DNA of 64,000 nucleotides from Daphnia pulex (GCF_021134715.1 NC_060021.1:5270001-5334000); one strand, 5' to 3'; shown: positions 10,761-35,203, counted from the first letter of the stretch. Notes: generated by a model from the sequence alone, not told the origin. Translations and numbers: made by a program.

Positions 10761-13700
10761 TGGTGCACATCGCATCTGGTTTTTCTGATCTGTACAACGG
10801 ATAGGAGTCTGCTCTTCCAGCTTAAGTGCATCAGAAGTTGAAAGAGGTTTTGGCTTAATTAGTGGGACAAACATTTTAAACTCTTAAATCTTCCTTCCCT
10901 TAAAATTTTCAACCTCTTGTTTGGTATTTTGGTAAATTTTGTAATCCGTTTACGAATTTTGGAGTTGAAGCCGCCGAAGGAAAAGAATCGAGGGAATGTG
11001 ACAGAACCAAAACAACGTACAATCAGAAATGTGTGTAAATAACTATACTCCCATTCTTAATTAAATAATTGTTCAAGTTGTCTGTGCTGATTTGATTGCG
11101 ATACAGAATCCTACACTGTTGTCGAAAACTGAATCATTTGTGATCTCAATCAATCTCACCATTTTTTTCCCAAAATGTCATAACCAGTAAATATCACATA
11201 GTCGATCAAATTTTCTCCTAAAATTGGACGAGAGAATTGAAATACAAGCAGCCTCAAACTGGTCATTATTTCGCTCCCATATATTTCTAGACATCGGTAA
11301 AAAATTAAAACCTGTCAAGTTTAGTACTCAATTTCGCTTCATACTGGGTTTTCCATGATGATCGAATAGGGCCGTCAGATTATGAATCAGAAACCGGCGG
11401 ACTAATTTACTTGCATTATGTACTGTAGATAACAAAATGAATTGCGCTACACATGCTTCTTTCTCTTTGGATATTTTTGCAGATGAGAAACCTGCCGATG
11501 ACTACTACTCTGCCATCATTGGAAGCTCTTTCATGACGATGATTGGATTGGATCGCAGACCCGTGATTTGGAACTCTAGCGCGTGATCAATCGATTGGTC
11601 ACGCGTTCCATTCATAGCGATTCATAGAGCCCGCAGATATAGTGGCTCATTTTGTGCTCTACGACATTTCGTCGTAGATGTGGAAGCCGTCAATTTGGTA
11701 AGTCCACTCTTACGCTCTATTCTCCCTCATTTTCCCCATGAATGTCCTTTGCGTGAATGTCGCGGTATTCGAATCACAGTCTCTGAATTTCAACTAAACG
11801 TGGCGTTTGACAGTTGACAATCGACGATTGGGAACTCAAACCCTTTTTTTCTTTTGAGATTTGCTGGTGTAAGGAAATTGTCTTTTTTTTCTGGACTTGT
11901 TCTTTTTTAGCGCGTAAAAAATGGGACAATTTGAAAGGACGAAATTCGGAATTTTGCTGGCGCTCGCATAAATCTTTCACCGAGGTAACAAAAACATTTA
12001 GAAAGCGTTCTTATTTTTTGGGGAGGCAAAAAAAGATAGACGTCATCAATGTAGATGCAAAGGGGGGAGAAGAAGGGAATAGGCCTCTGTTGTAGCGTTG
12101 CTTTCGTGTAGAAGAAGAACACGGCGGCGGCGGCGGCGTCTGCGGGAGTTATTATCAGAAGGGAGAGAGTCAGATCCCCTTCCCATCAGCCGAGAGTCTT
12201 TTATGGCTGGAAGAGCTCTAGCAGCAGCAGAGGCAACCTCGACGCGCGCCAGGAAGTCGAGCCGGAAGCGACCGGATGAGATCGGAAGTACCGCATGGCT
12301 CGTGTGCCAAGACTGATGCTTTCTCTCTTTGGTTCTCTCTTCTGGCGCACTAGCGCTACTGCCACCACTGCTGCTGCAACTCTTATAAATAAATAAATAA
12401 ATAAATAAATATAGATGGATAGATGGAATGATACAGTATATGCCATATACACAGCAGCAGAGTCGGCTGTATTTATTTCTCTCTGCACACACATTGGCAG
12501 ATGCAGAGGCGCTTCCCATCTTCTATCAATTTCTCTGAGCCTCTTCTACTGCTACACTCGCCCCTTCTCTCGCCCATCCTTCCTTACTTTCTTCCTTCCT
12601 TCCTTTCAGCCATCCGGCTTCCGGTTCCTCCATCTTTTCCTTATAGATCCTGGCATCCGATCCAATCCAGCAGCGTCGAAAGCGCAGACTATATTCCAGA
12701 AGCAAAAGTCTCAATATGTAAAAGCCAATAGCCGACTGGTGAATTCTTCCCTCCCGTATTTATACTGCTCACGCAATTGTTTATCGCGATCGTTTTTCAC
12801 TTTGGCAATGAACATGGGGGTGGTTCGGGGAGCTGCTGCTGGTCGTACATCACCGGAGTCAACCTTTCACCGGCTTAAATATTTATCGACACGTCATCGC
12901 CTTGTTTCAGATTGGAATCTATTCGCCAGAATGTGTAGAATTAATGAGAATACGATTCAAATAATGAAAGAAAACTGGAGATCAAAAGCATATGATTGAT
13001 AAGATATATATGTGAAGAGAAAGAGGGCATCCAGCGTGTGTCAATCACAATTCCGGCGGCGGATCTATCCGCATCGTTCCTTCCGTCTTTTCGGTTCAGC
13101 ACCGCCACACAGCAGCGGCAGCAAAAGACGCTAAAGATAGATCCTCGGCCTCCTTTCTGCGACTCCTATTTAAAGGAGCTTCCGATCTCGGAGCTAAACA
13201 GAGAAAGGCACGTCATTATATCTGATGGGCATCAAAATCTATTCCATTCCCTTTTTTTTTTCTTTCCTCGTGCCATCAATGTCGCAACGAATTCTAACCA
13301 AACACCTTTTCTCTTATATTATTCGATATTATTTTCACTCTATAAAAACCGATTGGGAATAATCGAGTGGCGCGTGCCAGATTACCATTCAAGAGAGTCT
13401 GACTAATCAAGTACTGTATCACTGCTAGTAGAAGTAGTTGGATGTCATACAGTCGTCGTATTGAATGTGTGTGAAGTAGGAGGTTGGGGGATGATCAATC
13501 GCGGGTGCGGCGAATCGGTCCTACTCCTCTGCTCCCCTCGTGTTTCCCATGACAGAGTCACTGTAATGTGCGGTGGTGTCCCCCCCCCCATCCGTACTAC
13601 CCCACTACAGTGTGTGTCTAGTGTAGTAAATCTCAAGTGACTGTCAAGTGGCAACACAACAACAACTCACTAGTGCATCGGCAGAATACACAGAATGGGA

Positions 13701-16700
13701 GAAAAGGAGTGGGACAAGATAGTTGGGGTAGGCTGTGAAAGGATGGATACAATACGAGAAGGAGGAGTCGATTAGGCCGGAGGGTGGAGATCCGTCGCGC
13801 TGACACATCATCGCGGGACAAGAGGCGACGGCACTCGGAACGGGTCATCCCGTTAACGATATTCTAATTCCTTTTTACCGAGAATGTGTTCACTTTTTTT
13901 CCCGTTGGTGAATTTATGGGACAGAAAAAAAAAAATGGGCGGGTGTTAGTCCTCTCAACTGTTTCATTTTTGACACGCCGTTGACTGCCTTGTGTGTATA
14001 GCGTTGGGCCAGCACGCATTGAAATCAAAGAGGGTTCCTTTTAATAATACGAAGAAGAAAGGGGATGCGGTATAAGAGAATCCATTAGCGAGTCACCCTT
14101 GGGTTGGGAGCATTAAAAATGGGTAACCACCAGCCGTCCGTCCGTCCTCCTCTAACAATGTGCTGCGATGTGTAGCCGCTGACCTTAGGGTAACTATACC
14201 TTGTGACTCTTGTGTGCGTGCTAGCTCGCCATTAAGTGCATTTTTGATAAAGCACGGCGTGTGGACGGCATTTCACTCTATTTCTTGCTTGCCTATATTG
14301 AGCCGGGAGAGTGACGTAATCGGCTGGATAAGGGAAGGAGCGATGGTTTCGGTCGAGTGACCCGAAATAAAACTGTGTTTGTTTTATCAAGTAAAAAAAT
14401 AAATAAAATAAAAATTGGACGCAGAGTTCTGTCTGAATTTCCAACCCCGTTTTATTATTCAGCGCAGGCAGGCGGGCGCCATTCAATCAAGGGATCATTA
14501 ATCGTCATGTTACGGGGCGGATCCCGTTAGTTTTTTTTCCCCCATCCCGAGCACGATATTTTTCCTTGTTATTCACTTAATATTTTTGTGGTTAGCCTTT
14601 TCATTCATTCACTTCTTCTTCATCAAAAAAGTTGACTGCACTCTCTAGCAGCTCTTCCTCCTCTCTCGCTATGAAGAAGAAAAAAAAGGAGGGAATGGCA
14701 ATCGGATGAAAGAGAAGAGGAACCTTGATGGATGATGACAACACCATTAATACCACTTACAAGGCAAGACACAAAAATTGCGTTAGAGCTCGTCCCAAAA
14801 AACGGACGAAATTCTTTTCTTCTCTACGGCGGCCAACGAGATCCGACTGTGCATGCATTTTCATTTTGCGGGAAAACAAAAGGTTCGTCGTCCCAATTTA
14901 GTTTTTGTTGAGTTTTTGACTAAGGGGGCGCGCGCTAAATAATTTATAGGTCCGTTGTAGTCCAAGGAAGAGGAGGAGGATTGAGCCAAAAATTCTTTGC
15001 GACGAAGAAGAAAGAAGAAGAAAAGAAACAAAACAAACGCAAGTTCCCCGATGAGGAAATGGGTGGAGGCAAAGTCACGTCGAGTAGGAGGAGTCACCAT
15101 CCGGCGGCAAGCGCAGATTGGAGCGCGCGCGCTGGATGGCAAGTAGTAGGGTTAGGAGGACTGTCGCTGCCTGGACATCAGCTCGGAGGAGATTTCTGGC
15201 CAAAAAGAGAAAGAGAGAGAGAGAGAGAAAATAAAAAAAAGGGAAAAAGCACTTGGAAAGAAGATGAAGATGAAAGTGAGTGAGAGAGGAGAATATGGAA
15301 AAGAGGAGGAGCCGGAGGAGGGAGTGTCGGTTGGTCGGAAGCAGGAGCTCTCGCAGCTAGGAATCCGTCCGGCGGTTCTCTCTCTGTCTGATGCGAAGTT
15401 TCCGTTCAAACTTCCGAGGCAAGTGGTCCCAGATAGATAGAAATAGACAACGATCCCGGGCCGCCGCCATCCGCACCAACCAGCAGCAGCAGCTCCTTGT
15501 CGATTCACTTGGCTGCTCAGTGCAAAGTGTACGTATATCTTACAAGAAGTGCTAGACGGGCTACTATATACGGACAACCCTTTATCAACTCCTTTATATT
15601 CTTTGGGTGGAATTTTTGTTTCACACCTCCGCTTCCTCCGCTCTTTTATTTGCCTCCTCTTTCCTTCGCCGTTTCCTTCGTTGACTTGATCAATTCGAAA
15701 AATTAGTGCCGGGTCCATTAAGTGAATCTCCCAGCCCAACGTCTTTTTTTTCCACCATTCGAGTGAAGCCGTCACGCACGCGTGTACGCCGTGTTGCAAA
15801 TCGGAAACTCGGTCTGTGCGTGAAAGTTACGTGTCTTTTGAGTCGCCAATTTCCCGAGGGCTTCAAAAATTCTCCGAGTCAATTGCCCGTCACTGCGGTG
15901 AGGAGATTTGCGAGAAAAAAAATCGGCCATTAGCAGCAGCCACAGCAGAGAGAGAGGCTCTCTCTCAACGCTGTTCTTCCGGCCATCCGATCCGGAATCT
16001 CTGGTGAAGAGAGATCCGGTCAGGAGGAAACGGAAAGTGCCGTGGTGGACGGACGGACGGACGGACGTTTGATATTGACCCATCCTCTAGTGCCATCCCC
16101 CACTCTCTCCCGCAATTTCATTGCCGTTGCATTTTAATCCGCCCTCCCGTCAGGTATAGTCTTTTATAAATCCTCGTATTATATTGTCAGTTGGTTTGCT
16201 TCTTACGTAAGTGAACTCGTTCGTTCATCCTTTTTCACCTGGCGTGACGTGTACCGAAACGGACGACGACTCATCTCCACTTGGGTTGAATTTTTGTTTG
16301 CCCCCCGTCGGTTGAATGGGAGGGGGGAGCCGGGAGTTTTTAGAGTCTGATAAGTGAACGTTTTTGAAAAGTGAGTTGGCATATGAGAGAAACAGAGTTT
16401 AGCTGGGGGGTGGGTGGGTGGTGGATGGTGGATAAAGAGGACTGGAAGAGGAGGTTGAACGCGAACGACGTTTGTCAATTTCGGTCGCTTCCTGTCCCAA
16501 ATGACAAGTTCCGGTGCTCCGCACGGAAGCGCGTCAACCTTGATCAAGCGCCCGCCCGCACATGCATTCGCTCTTTCTCTCTCTCTCTCTCCCTCTAAAG
16601 CCTTTTTCATATTGCGTTCACAATTTCTGTGTTGTTGAATGTTTGTTTTTTTCTTCCCTTTTCTTTCATGCAAGTACCAAGTCAAGTCACTTTGACGAGG

Positions 16701-16794
16701 TTAATTGCGTTTCTATTTTTGCCTTAACTCGATTGCTGACGTTTTTCTTTCTCTCGGAAAAATGGCAGTTGCGTAGTCTCTGTAAAGAGGAGAA
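10761..16794. other. Intergenic and upstream region of the ETS gene
   Basis: No protein-coding gene is supported. From about 12 kb the composition changes to GC-richer, low-complexity DNA with CT/GA runs (for example 16568-16592, GA-rich at 15205-15226), a tetranucleotide microsatellite at 12385-12411 and many poly-purine tracts. This is typical of arthropod promoter and 5' UTR regions. The frames here (for example 12046-12519 minus and 15152-15799 minus) are low-complexity and unlike proteins. Noncoding 5' exons of the ETS gene may lie here; CGGAAAAATGGCAG just before 16770 could be an acceptor. Confidence 0.5.
12385..12411. repeat. (ATAA)n microsatellite
   Basis: About seven uninterrupted AAAT/ATAA units, followed by a short GATA-type patch (ATAGATGGATAGATGG). 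Confidence 0.95.
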
Positions 16795-27657
<10,863 letters not shown>

Positions 27658-30146
27658 AACAAAGTTCTGAAAATCCACCGACAAAATAGGAGAAACGAAC
27701 GACTTTATATTTTAAAACAACTGTAAAACAGAAAACCCCCGTACCGGTATTGTAATTTCTACTATACAGCAGTCAAAGTATTATATACCCTTTTAAAAAT
27801 ACCAAAATTTGTTTCCCCGCTTGCCATCAGCTTTGATGTAACACTTTTCTGGTGCTGAATGTCGGATGAGGACATCCATTTGTGTGGGTACTGCGCAGAC
27901 GATTTAATTTGGAGATAAACCTCCTCATTATTATCTGCAACTTCATGTTATTGGATGCCCGTGTGTATGTGTGTGTACATAGCAAATGGCAACGGTCATT
28001 TTGGATGTGAATTCGACGTACACTGTAACTTACGTATAGGCCTAAACACCACACCGTCTTGTGGCGGCCGACTGTTTGTATTTTTCATTCGATTCACCCC
28101 CCAAGTTTTCTCCCTTTGCTGTTCCAGTTTGTTCAACCGGGTGTACATAGTTGATTCCCTTAATTCCACAGTCGATTCCTCCATGGTTTTTAATCCCATT
28201 TTTCGATCTCTGAACGCAAAGTCATCGTGAATCAACCAGAAGAGTACCACAATGCAGTTTCTTAGCAGAGAACAACACCAGCCATCAAAGACTTTCTGAA
28301 TCTAAATCTTCTAAATGATTGTCCTGAATTTTAAATAACTAGTCGTAAAATGTTAATTATGGGGGAAAAAATGGAATATCTATTTAGGCCTATACACATA
28401 CACAGTGTGTTCTATTTTCTGATCGATGAAGATTCAAGGTTCACCGTACTCGGTTTCTAATCCTCTTTTGTTGAACCCGATTGTTTGTGTACACATCCGC
28501 TTGATTTATTCCTCAACCGTGCGTATGTATTTAGAGGGACCAGGAAGCTCGTTCCGATTTCCCCCAAATCGGTTCTCTCAGTATCTCTCTCTCTCTCTCT
28601 CTCGGTACTCTATTATATACTCTTATACACTTCGATCTCATTATTGTATAATCTAGTCCTGTTTAGTCACGTCGAAATCTTATTTAACCGTTCTTGTCTC
28701 TAACCAATTGAACAGTTTCAGTTGTTCCCTTGCCTCCCCGCCGCCCACTTTTCTGCGTGTCTAGTCATATTTTTGTAGTAGACTATATCGGTAATGCTGT
28801 TTTCATCATCTTTCACCACCCCGTTTGATTTCGTTCGGTTTACAAACTCTCGTTTTTCTCATTAATTATTATGTAATCAAGGCGATTTATTATATTACAC
28901 ACAAGACAAGATCAAAACAATTTGAAAATAGTTTGTTTTCCACGTCCATTCGTCGCACACGGAAATGTGGAAGAAAAAGAGGCGTGACATCACTCCGCCC
29001 ATTTGACGTCTTGGTTTTGATGGCCCCATGAAACCCGCAAGAATCTCGGGACGGTCGATTATGCACCGGCCGAAAGGGGGGACAGTGGCCGAAGGAGGAT
29101 CGAATGAAATCGGAGCTGTTACTTTATCCCAGGCCTGTCGTTCTGGACTGTCGGCGGTAACATGATCTGACTCGGTCCATGTCACATATAAACAGTTGTA
29201 AAGTTGATGTCCCGTGCAAAGGAACACAAGTCGTTGACGAGAAGTTAACAGTGAGGACTCCCTCAAAGGCACCAGATCTTTATTTTGGGCATTTTTTTTC
29301 TTTCTATCTTCCCCTTTTAGATTCATGGCGATTCGGGTTGTTCGTTCCTTCTCGTTGAATTTATATACTACACCGCCCCGCCCTCGTGATCGTCTTCTTC
29401 CTCCCCCTTTTGACATCAAAGTCTCTTGTACACCATAGAGGCAGGCACACTCCCCCTCTTCTTTCTCCGCGTGACCCTACCCCGCCTCCCTCTACTCTTC
29501 TATCTTTTTTTCTTTCTATTTACAGTCGACTGCCACCGAACGTTAACATATGCCTGCAACTTAATGGCCTGTTAACATTGTGACTGTAGTCATAGGCGTT
29601 ACACCGCCCTCCATGATGGGCTCAATCTTTTCTAGCTCTTTTTTTTTCCATTGCTATTACGTCTATAAAGAAAATTGTGGAACTTATTTTTAAAATGAAG
29701 GGGAAAATGTACCAGTTGGCACCCCGTTTGCGTGTGCCATCGATTGTTCTCGGCTAAAGGCTTCTTTTGCACTTGCAGCGATTTTGGGAAAAAGTACACT
29801 CAATACAGAACAAGAATAAGGGATTTTCTGGTGATGTAGCTACGTCTGGGCGCAAGACGTTCAATAATAAAGGCTTGTTGGCTTCTTTCTAAGGAACTCG
29901 ATCGATACTCTTCAATTGATTAGACCTTTCGGGGGGCTTTACTCTTCTTTTCTTCCACATTTTGAAAGCTTCAGATTTTCCCTCTACTTCATGTTCTATC
30001 GATTGTCCAAAAGATGGCGTTACTTTACGGTCGATGTGTAGTGAAGCTAGATGAATGATAGATGGCGTAGCAGTAGCATCAACAAATCTAAAAAGTTTCT
30101 TTCGTTTGAGTGAACGAAAAGCCACTCTCGGAAGTTGTACAAAAGC
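27658..30146. other. 3' region of the ETS gene and intergenic DNA
   Basis: Likely 3' UTR of the ETS gene followed by intergenic sequence. Contains a (CT)n run at 28583-28603. A minus-strand frame at 28895-29419 has a protein-like middle but no recognised family; it is listed separately. No clear polyadenylation site could be assigned. Confidence 0.5.
28895..29419 (-). CDS. Hypothetical minus-strand ORF, unrecognised
   Basis: A 174-codon open frame; a shorter start MNLKGEDRKKKNAQNK lies about 35 codons in. The middle (LCTGHQLYNCLYVTWTESDH to RCIIDRPEILAGF) looks more protein-like than the surrounding low-complexity frames. A TATATAAATT box on the minus strand at about 29358-29367 would suit a start at the internal ATG. 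No domain, signal peptide or homologue is recognised and no introns are evident. It may simply be chance openness in the downstream region of the ETS gene. Confidence 0.2.
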   Translation of the reverse strand: MMSKGGGRRRSRGRGGVVYKFNEKERTTRIAMNLKGEDRKKKNAQNKDLVPLRESSLLTSRQRLVFLCTGHQLYNCLYVTWTESDHVTADSPERQAWDKVTAPISFDPPSATVPPFGRCIIDRPEILAGFMGPSKPRRQMGGVMSRLFFFHISVCDEWTWKTNYFQIVLILSCV

Positions 30147-32423
30147 ATGGCATCTCCTTCACCAAAATCACCGGGTCAGCTCTCGGATAAAAGCAAAAAA
30201 TATGATCGCCAGTTGAGGTAAAATACATTATTTAAATTTTTTGAAAACAAAATTTTTTCCTGATTTTTTTTTTTACAAAATTTTCATAGGCTTTGGGGAG
30301 ATCATGGGCAGGCTGCATTGGAGAGTGCCAGTGTCTGTCTTATTAACGCAACTGCAACGGGAACAGAAATTTTGAAGTCTCTAGTCTTGCCTGGAATCGG
30401 TTCTTTCACTATTGTCGACGGTGCGTTGGTTTCTGGGGAGGATGCTGGGAATAAGTAAAAAATTGAATTACAGATATCTCATGTCTGTTGGCAGTAATGT
30501 CTTTTTTGTTTCACCCAGTTTCTTCCTTGATCACAACAGAATCGGGAAGCCTCGGGCACATGTGGCAACCCAGTTGCTGATGGAACTAAATGCAGATGTG
30601 AAAGGGGACTACATAGAAGAAACATGTGATCAACTTTTGTCAAATAATCCAGATTTTTTTTGTACATTCTCAGTTGTCATAGCCACTGGCCTTACTGAAA
30701 AGTAAGTGAATCATGTAATCAGGTTTATGACAAAGCTAAAAGTTTCTTTCTCATGTTTTACAGGTCATTGCATTCTCTGTCAACCAATTTGTGGCAGAAC
30801 AATGTCCCCCTGGTAGTTTGTGTATCCTATGGATTTATTGGATCTATCCGGCTTCAAGTCAGTGAACATTGCATCATCGAATCACATCCAGATAACTTGC
30901 TGGAGGACCTCCGGCTTGATAAACCATTTGATGGATTGAAAGAGTTCATGGAGACCATCAAGCTAGCTGAAATGGATCACAAGCAGTTCAGTCATACACC
31001 ATATTTAATGCTGTTGTACAAAGCCTTAGAAATATGGAAGGAAAAGCACAATAGTAATATGCCATCCAATTACAAAGAAAAACAAATCCTCAAGGATATC
31101 ATAAGCAAAGGTTTGATGACTTTTTTGTTTTGTTTCTAAATTGTTCATTAGTTAAATACTAGTCCAATACAGAATTAGGATGCGGTATCGTCAAAGAAGA
31201 GGACTCTAACACTGGCGGCGAGGAAAACGTCGCCGAGGCCATTAAAGCGGTTAACACAGCTCTAAATAAGACCCAAATTCCATCCAGTGTACAAAAGATC
31301 CTGAATGACGACCAGTGCATTCATCTAAAAGAGAAAAACCCCTTCTGGATTGTGGCACGTGGAGTTAAAGAATTTGTGGAAAAGGAAGGAAACGGAGCAC
31401 TACCCCTGCGTGGCTCTCTCCCCGACATGACTTCCGATTCTCAACGCTACATCGCTCTCCAGAATGTGTAAGTAGTCAGTTTACAATCAAGATGGAAAAT
31501 AACTGCTCATGACGTTGGCACTTGGCACTTTACAATGCCCATAGATATCGTGAGCAAGCAGCTAAAGATGCCGAACACGTGTGGCGCCACGTACAACTCA
31601 TACTGAAGGAGCGAGGCTGGTCTAGTGAATCGGTGATGGAAAATGACGTCAAGTTGTTTTGTAAGCATTCGTCTGAACTACGAATGATACGAGGCACTTC
31701 ACTGGCGGCCGAATTGGATGGCAAGCAACTCCCGGGAGATGTCGACATCAGTAAGTGATATATCGGATTCCCTTCCTGAATTAAAGAAAAAACTACTTGT
31801 TGTCTAACTTCCAGATCAGCAGTTGGAAGAACCAGATAGCCCCTGGCTGCACTACCTTCTTTTAAGAGCTGTTAATAAATTCCACACGGAAAATGGATCA
31901 CATCCCGGTTACTATGACGACAATGTTGAGACCGATATAGCTAAATTGAAGGTAAAGAAACATGTGATGGACTCGATGACAATAGACAATATTGATCCTA
32001 ATTTGAAAATCTGTCGCAATGACAGGGTTGCTTCTCTCGTCTTCTTAACGATCTTGGTTGCCAAGGCGGTAGTCTTTCAAAGGATGACAATCTTCACGAG
32101 ATGTGTCGCTACGGTGCAGCCGAGTTGCACGCCGTTGCAGCATTTATTGGTGAGCAATCCTCCATTCCAATTTCTGTCCATGCGAACAATCGCATTATTT
32201 GATGCCCCAGGGGTTTCATGTTTCTGTAACGATAAAAATGTGCTTCACTCGTGTTTTGATTTGGTTTGTTGCATCATTTGCTTTAATAATTTGTTCCTCC
32301 GTAAATACAGGTGGATGTGCCGCCCAAGAAGTTATCAAACTCATCACCAAGCAGTACGTCCCGTTGGATAACACTTTTATTTTCAACTCGGTTACGACTA
32401 CCACGGCAACGCTGCGCTTATAA
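30147..32423 (+). CDS. NAE1: NEDD8-activating enzyme E1 regulatory subunit
   Basis: Ten exons: 30147-30217, 30290-30454, 30519-30701, 30764-31110, 31173-31467, 31545-31750, 31815-31951, 32026-32149 and 32311-32423, nine of which are certain; they sum to 546 residues (human 534). The protein pairs with UBA3 to adenylate NEDD8 and charge it onto UBC12 for cullin neddylation. Family landmarks run end to end: [110 protein letters not shown] and the end [20 protein letters not shown]. As in the family, it lacks a catalytic cysteine role, which UBA3 supplies. The start is the first ATG before the conserved block. Only nine exons are listed; the word ten should be read as nine. Confidence 0.95.
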
Positions 32424-32471
32424 ATATCCAAAAACAGAAAAACCCTTTCCTTCCTCCCACAGAAAAACCGA

Positions 32472-32534
32472 AATAAAGAAACAAGAAAAGAAAATGTACG
32501 ATTTTTTCGCTCTCCTCTACAAATTATCAATAAA
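32472..32534 (+). terminator. NAE1 polyadenylation signals
   Basis: AATAAA occurs at 32472-32477 and again at 32529-32534, 50 and 106 bp after the NAE1 stop codon. Either could direct 3' end formation. Confidence 0.6.
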
Positions 32535-33500
32535 TGGATGTATGATTCTTCAATAACCGAACTTCAATAACCGCCTCTTGCTATTCGTTAGAGAAAAAAG
32601 CCCTGTGGTAACGTTGGGGAGGATCGTTAGAGACAGCCGGCCATCCATCCTTCTTCCATCCATCCATCGCCGCCGGGTGGTGCGATGCAATCCTTTTAAG
32701 TCAGTCGACGAGCGGAAGACAAGAGAATCCATATTCTGCAATCCTTTCGACCTGATAAACGAGCGGCCGATTCAGTCATTAAGAGATCGAAAAGAGAAAA
32801 AAAAAGGGTCGTCGTCGCGAAGATGAAGAAGGAGAAAAAAGAATAAAACGAAGACGCGTGTAGATCAACCCCTGCGTGGGATCCTGTGCGCTGGCGCAAG
32901 CGCCGAGCCAACAGTTGGGAGCATCCAACAAACACGCACGTACATACACACCACAGATGAGAACGGCACGAACGGAGTATTACTCAGGTCACTTTGAGCC
33001 ATTGCCCGGTTATTTAGTGAGCGCTGCCAAAAGAGAAAGAACCAGATCGAGTTGACGACATTCATCCGTGCGGATCGAGCATTAGGTTCACGCTCGACAG
33101 CCGAAGAGATCAACTGGTGACGACGTCTAACACATTCAATTCAATTGCTGATTCTTGGAGTGTTTTCAGTGAGCTGCTGAGCCCCATATCAAGATTCGCA
33201 ACGGACCACTGCGTTGGTTTTCATCTTTTACCGTTGTCTTTTCCTGCCAGACGAACAACAGTTGCGTGGTAAGTTGTCCAGATTTAAGGTTCCATCCTAA
33301 TTAATTTTGTGAAGAGTCGAAATAATTTTAGAATGTGATGGATTGGTATCATGTTCCGTATCAACTGGATCAACAGATGTAGGCTATTGTTTTTCAATCC
33401 TCATCTAGCTTCCTCTTCCGACATTAGGGCCTTTCTAATTGAAAACAAGTCGGTTTGGCTTTACTTTACTCGAAAACATGCGTGGGAGTCTTAAAGAGGA
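32535..33500. other. Intergenic sequence between NAE1 and the SLC6 gene
   Basis: No gene recognised. A candidate noncoding 5' exon of the SLC6 gene could end at the GTAAGT-like donor at 33269 (TGCGTGGTAAGTTG), but no acceptor is proven. Confidence 0.4.
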
Positions 33501-33881
33501 TTAGGAAATAAGATTTCCAACGTTGGTTGACAAGTCAGTATCCGGCATTCTTGGTTCGTTAAGAATTCTGCCCGTTGATGAGGCCAATTGTGGAACCGAC
33601 TGAATAGAGGCAAATTGAAAGGCTTGAACGAAACGAGTTAAATTGATTCGAGCAAAGATCCTTGCAAAACAGTCCACAACCTCCACATTTAGCGATTGCT
33701 GGCTCTTAAGTATGCGGATCCGGAGGAGGGGGAAGATTTCACTTTGAATAAGCGTGCCCTGTTGTTAAAAACTGTTAGTTAATGTGGACGAGATGCTTTT
33801 GAAAGTTTTAAGACGGTAGTTTATTACCTCTTCAAACTGGAATCGGTCAATGGCTTGCAATCCATCCGCTTTTGCATTCAT
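33501..33881 (-). CDS. Unknown two-exon gene, copy 2 (103 residues)
   Basis: Minus-strand exons 33881-33828 and 33758-33501, separated by a 69-nt GT-AG intron, give 103 residues beginning MNAKADGLQAIDRFQFEE and continuing with an LNVEVVDCFARIFARINLTR block. The copy at 4201-4503 on the plus strand shares the first ~70 residues, the intron and upstream sequence to about 34305. Here the frame continues about 34 residues further to a normal stop. I recognise no domain. It may be a small lineage-specific gene, or a fragment of a larger gene or repeat that moved twice. Differences between the copies include frame-preserving substitutions (for example F to I and R to L). Confidence 0.35.
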
Positions 33882-34305
33882 CCAACCAGTGTTTTGCTAC
33901 TATGGCGACTAAACCTCATTTCTCTTTGATATCTGAGCATTCAAAAACAAGTCAACCAAATAAAGTAGGCCAATTAAGCTGAAAGATTTGCCATTCAATA
34001 GTATATTACCCCTTGGTTGTTTTTTAACCATATTCAAACAGCAGGGAGTATTTTTAAACTTGCGAGTTCTTTTTTTTATCGATCTAGGAATGATTTTGAA
34101 AGGGAAGTAAAATAAAACATAAAGTAAATGTGAATGCCCTAGATGAACTGTATTTGCCTTAATTGCTCTGTTTGCGTTCATTTGTTATTCACAACATTTG
34201 AGTTGGTTCCCGCTACCGTTCTAGGGACTAAAATGGTCAGTAATAAAGTAATTAGACGAGAGAAGTGATTGGACTACCGTGTCTCAAAACAACAAGAGTT
34301 TATAA
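33612..34305 (-). repeat. Inverted duplicate of 3798-4472
   Basis: The reverse complement of this segment matches 3798-4472 along its whole length with scattered substitutions and small indels. Both copies contain the AACAACAAGAGTTTATAAAG edge, the AACCAAGGGGTAATATACTA block and the small two-exon frame. The homologous parts end abruptly at the 4472/33612 side. Confidence 0.85.
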
Positions 34306-34865
34306 AGCTCCTTTTTTTGTTACGCTTGTTGTTTCCCCTATACACAGCCGAGGGAATCGACCAAAAACTTGTTTACTCTTGAAATCTCCCGTAACTGAAT
34401 GATATTCAAATGAAATGCGTGCCGTGATTTGAAAAAAGACGCTCATCTTGTCCTCTATTTTCTGGTATAGAGCCCCTTTTATGTAAAGCAAATACGCCTT
34501 TACGCAGGATGGATCCCTCTCTCTTTTTAACAATGAAGAGCTATCAAACCGTTGAGAGGCATCATCATCGTCGTCATGCGGATTCACATACAGAATCGTT
34601 TGGGGCACAAGTATATTGGGAGCAGCGGCTGGAGACAACAACTCTTCACTTGTTCCTTCGCTATCAGCGACAGCCAGCGCTTGGTAAACACAAGTGGTGT
34701 TGAAAATAAAAAGGAAAAGGCAGCTGTCAAAAGCTTTGCGGAGAACGCCATCGCACTGAGGATTTTTTCCTGAGTGTGTGACAGCCATACCGTCGCTTTT
34801 TCTATTCCATTCTGTGGCTATTCTTATTTTTCGATTGTGGGCGGTTCAAACAGGAATCGATAACG

Positions 34866-34873
34866 TATAAATA
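34866..34873 (+). promoter_or_regulatory. Possible TATA box for the SLC6 gene
   Basis: TATAAATA lies about 340 bp upstream of the SLC6 start codon. A start site would be near 34896-34910. The gap to the ATG could hold a short intron ending in TTTTTAG at about 35020. Weak evidence, based on position and motif only. Confidence 0.3.
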
Positions 34874-35203
34874 GGAAAATAAGCAGCGTACCATACGACT
34901 CTTTCTTGTCAAGTTTCGCTAGATAATCTAAAAACAGTTTTTTTTCTTACTTCTATAACTGCATCGGATTGTTCTTTTTCTTCTTCTATCTTTTAAATTT
35001 TTTTTCCTTTATTATTTTTAGGAAATCGGATGAAACGTATTGAACCACTTGGGGAGAATGTCCATCGATTCAGGGAAGTGAATCGGAAACAAACATCGTC
35101 AACGACATCCCGATTCAATTTAGAATTATAAAAAAGATCGGTTTACAAAAGCACCAAAGAGGAAAAACAAGTGTGGCAATCAAATTCATCGGTGCTGTGA
35201 ACC

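Noticed and set aside
12046..12519. 157-codon minus frame with Arg runs
   Set aside because: Low-complexity GC and microsatellite-derived sequence, overlapped by equally open frames on the other strand.
15152..15799. 215-codon minus frame
   Set aside because: Serine/phenylalanine-rich translation of a GA/CT tract; overlaps several competing frames and resembles no protein.
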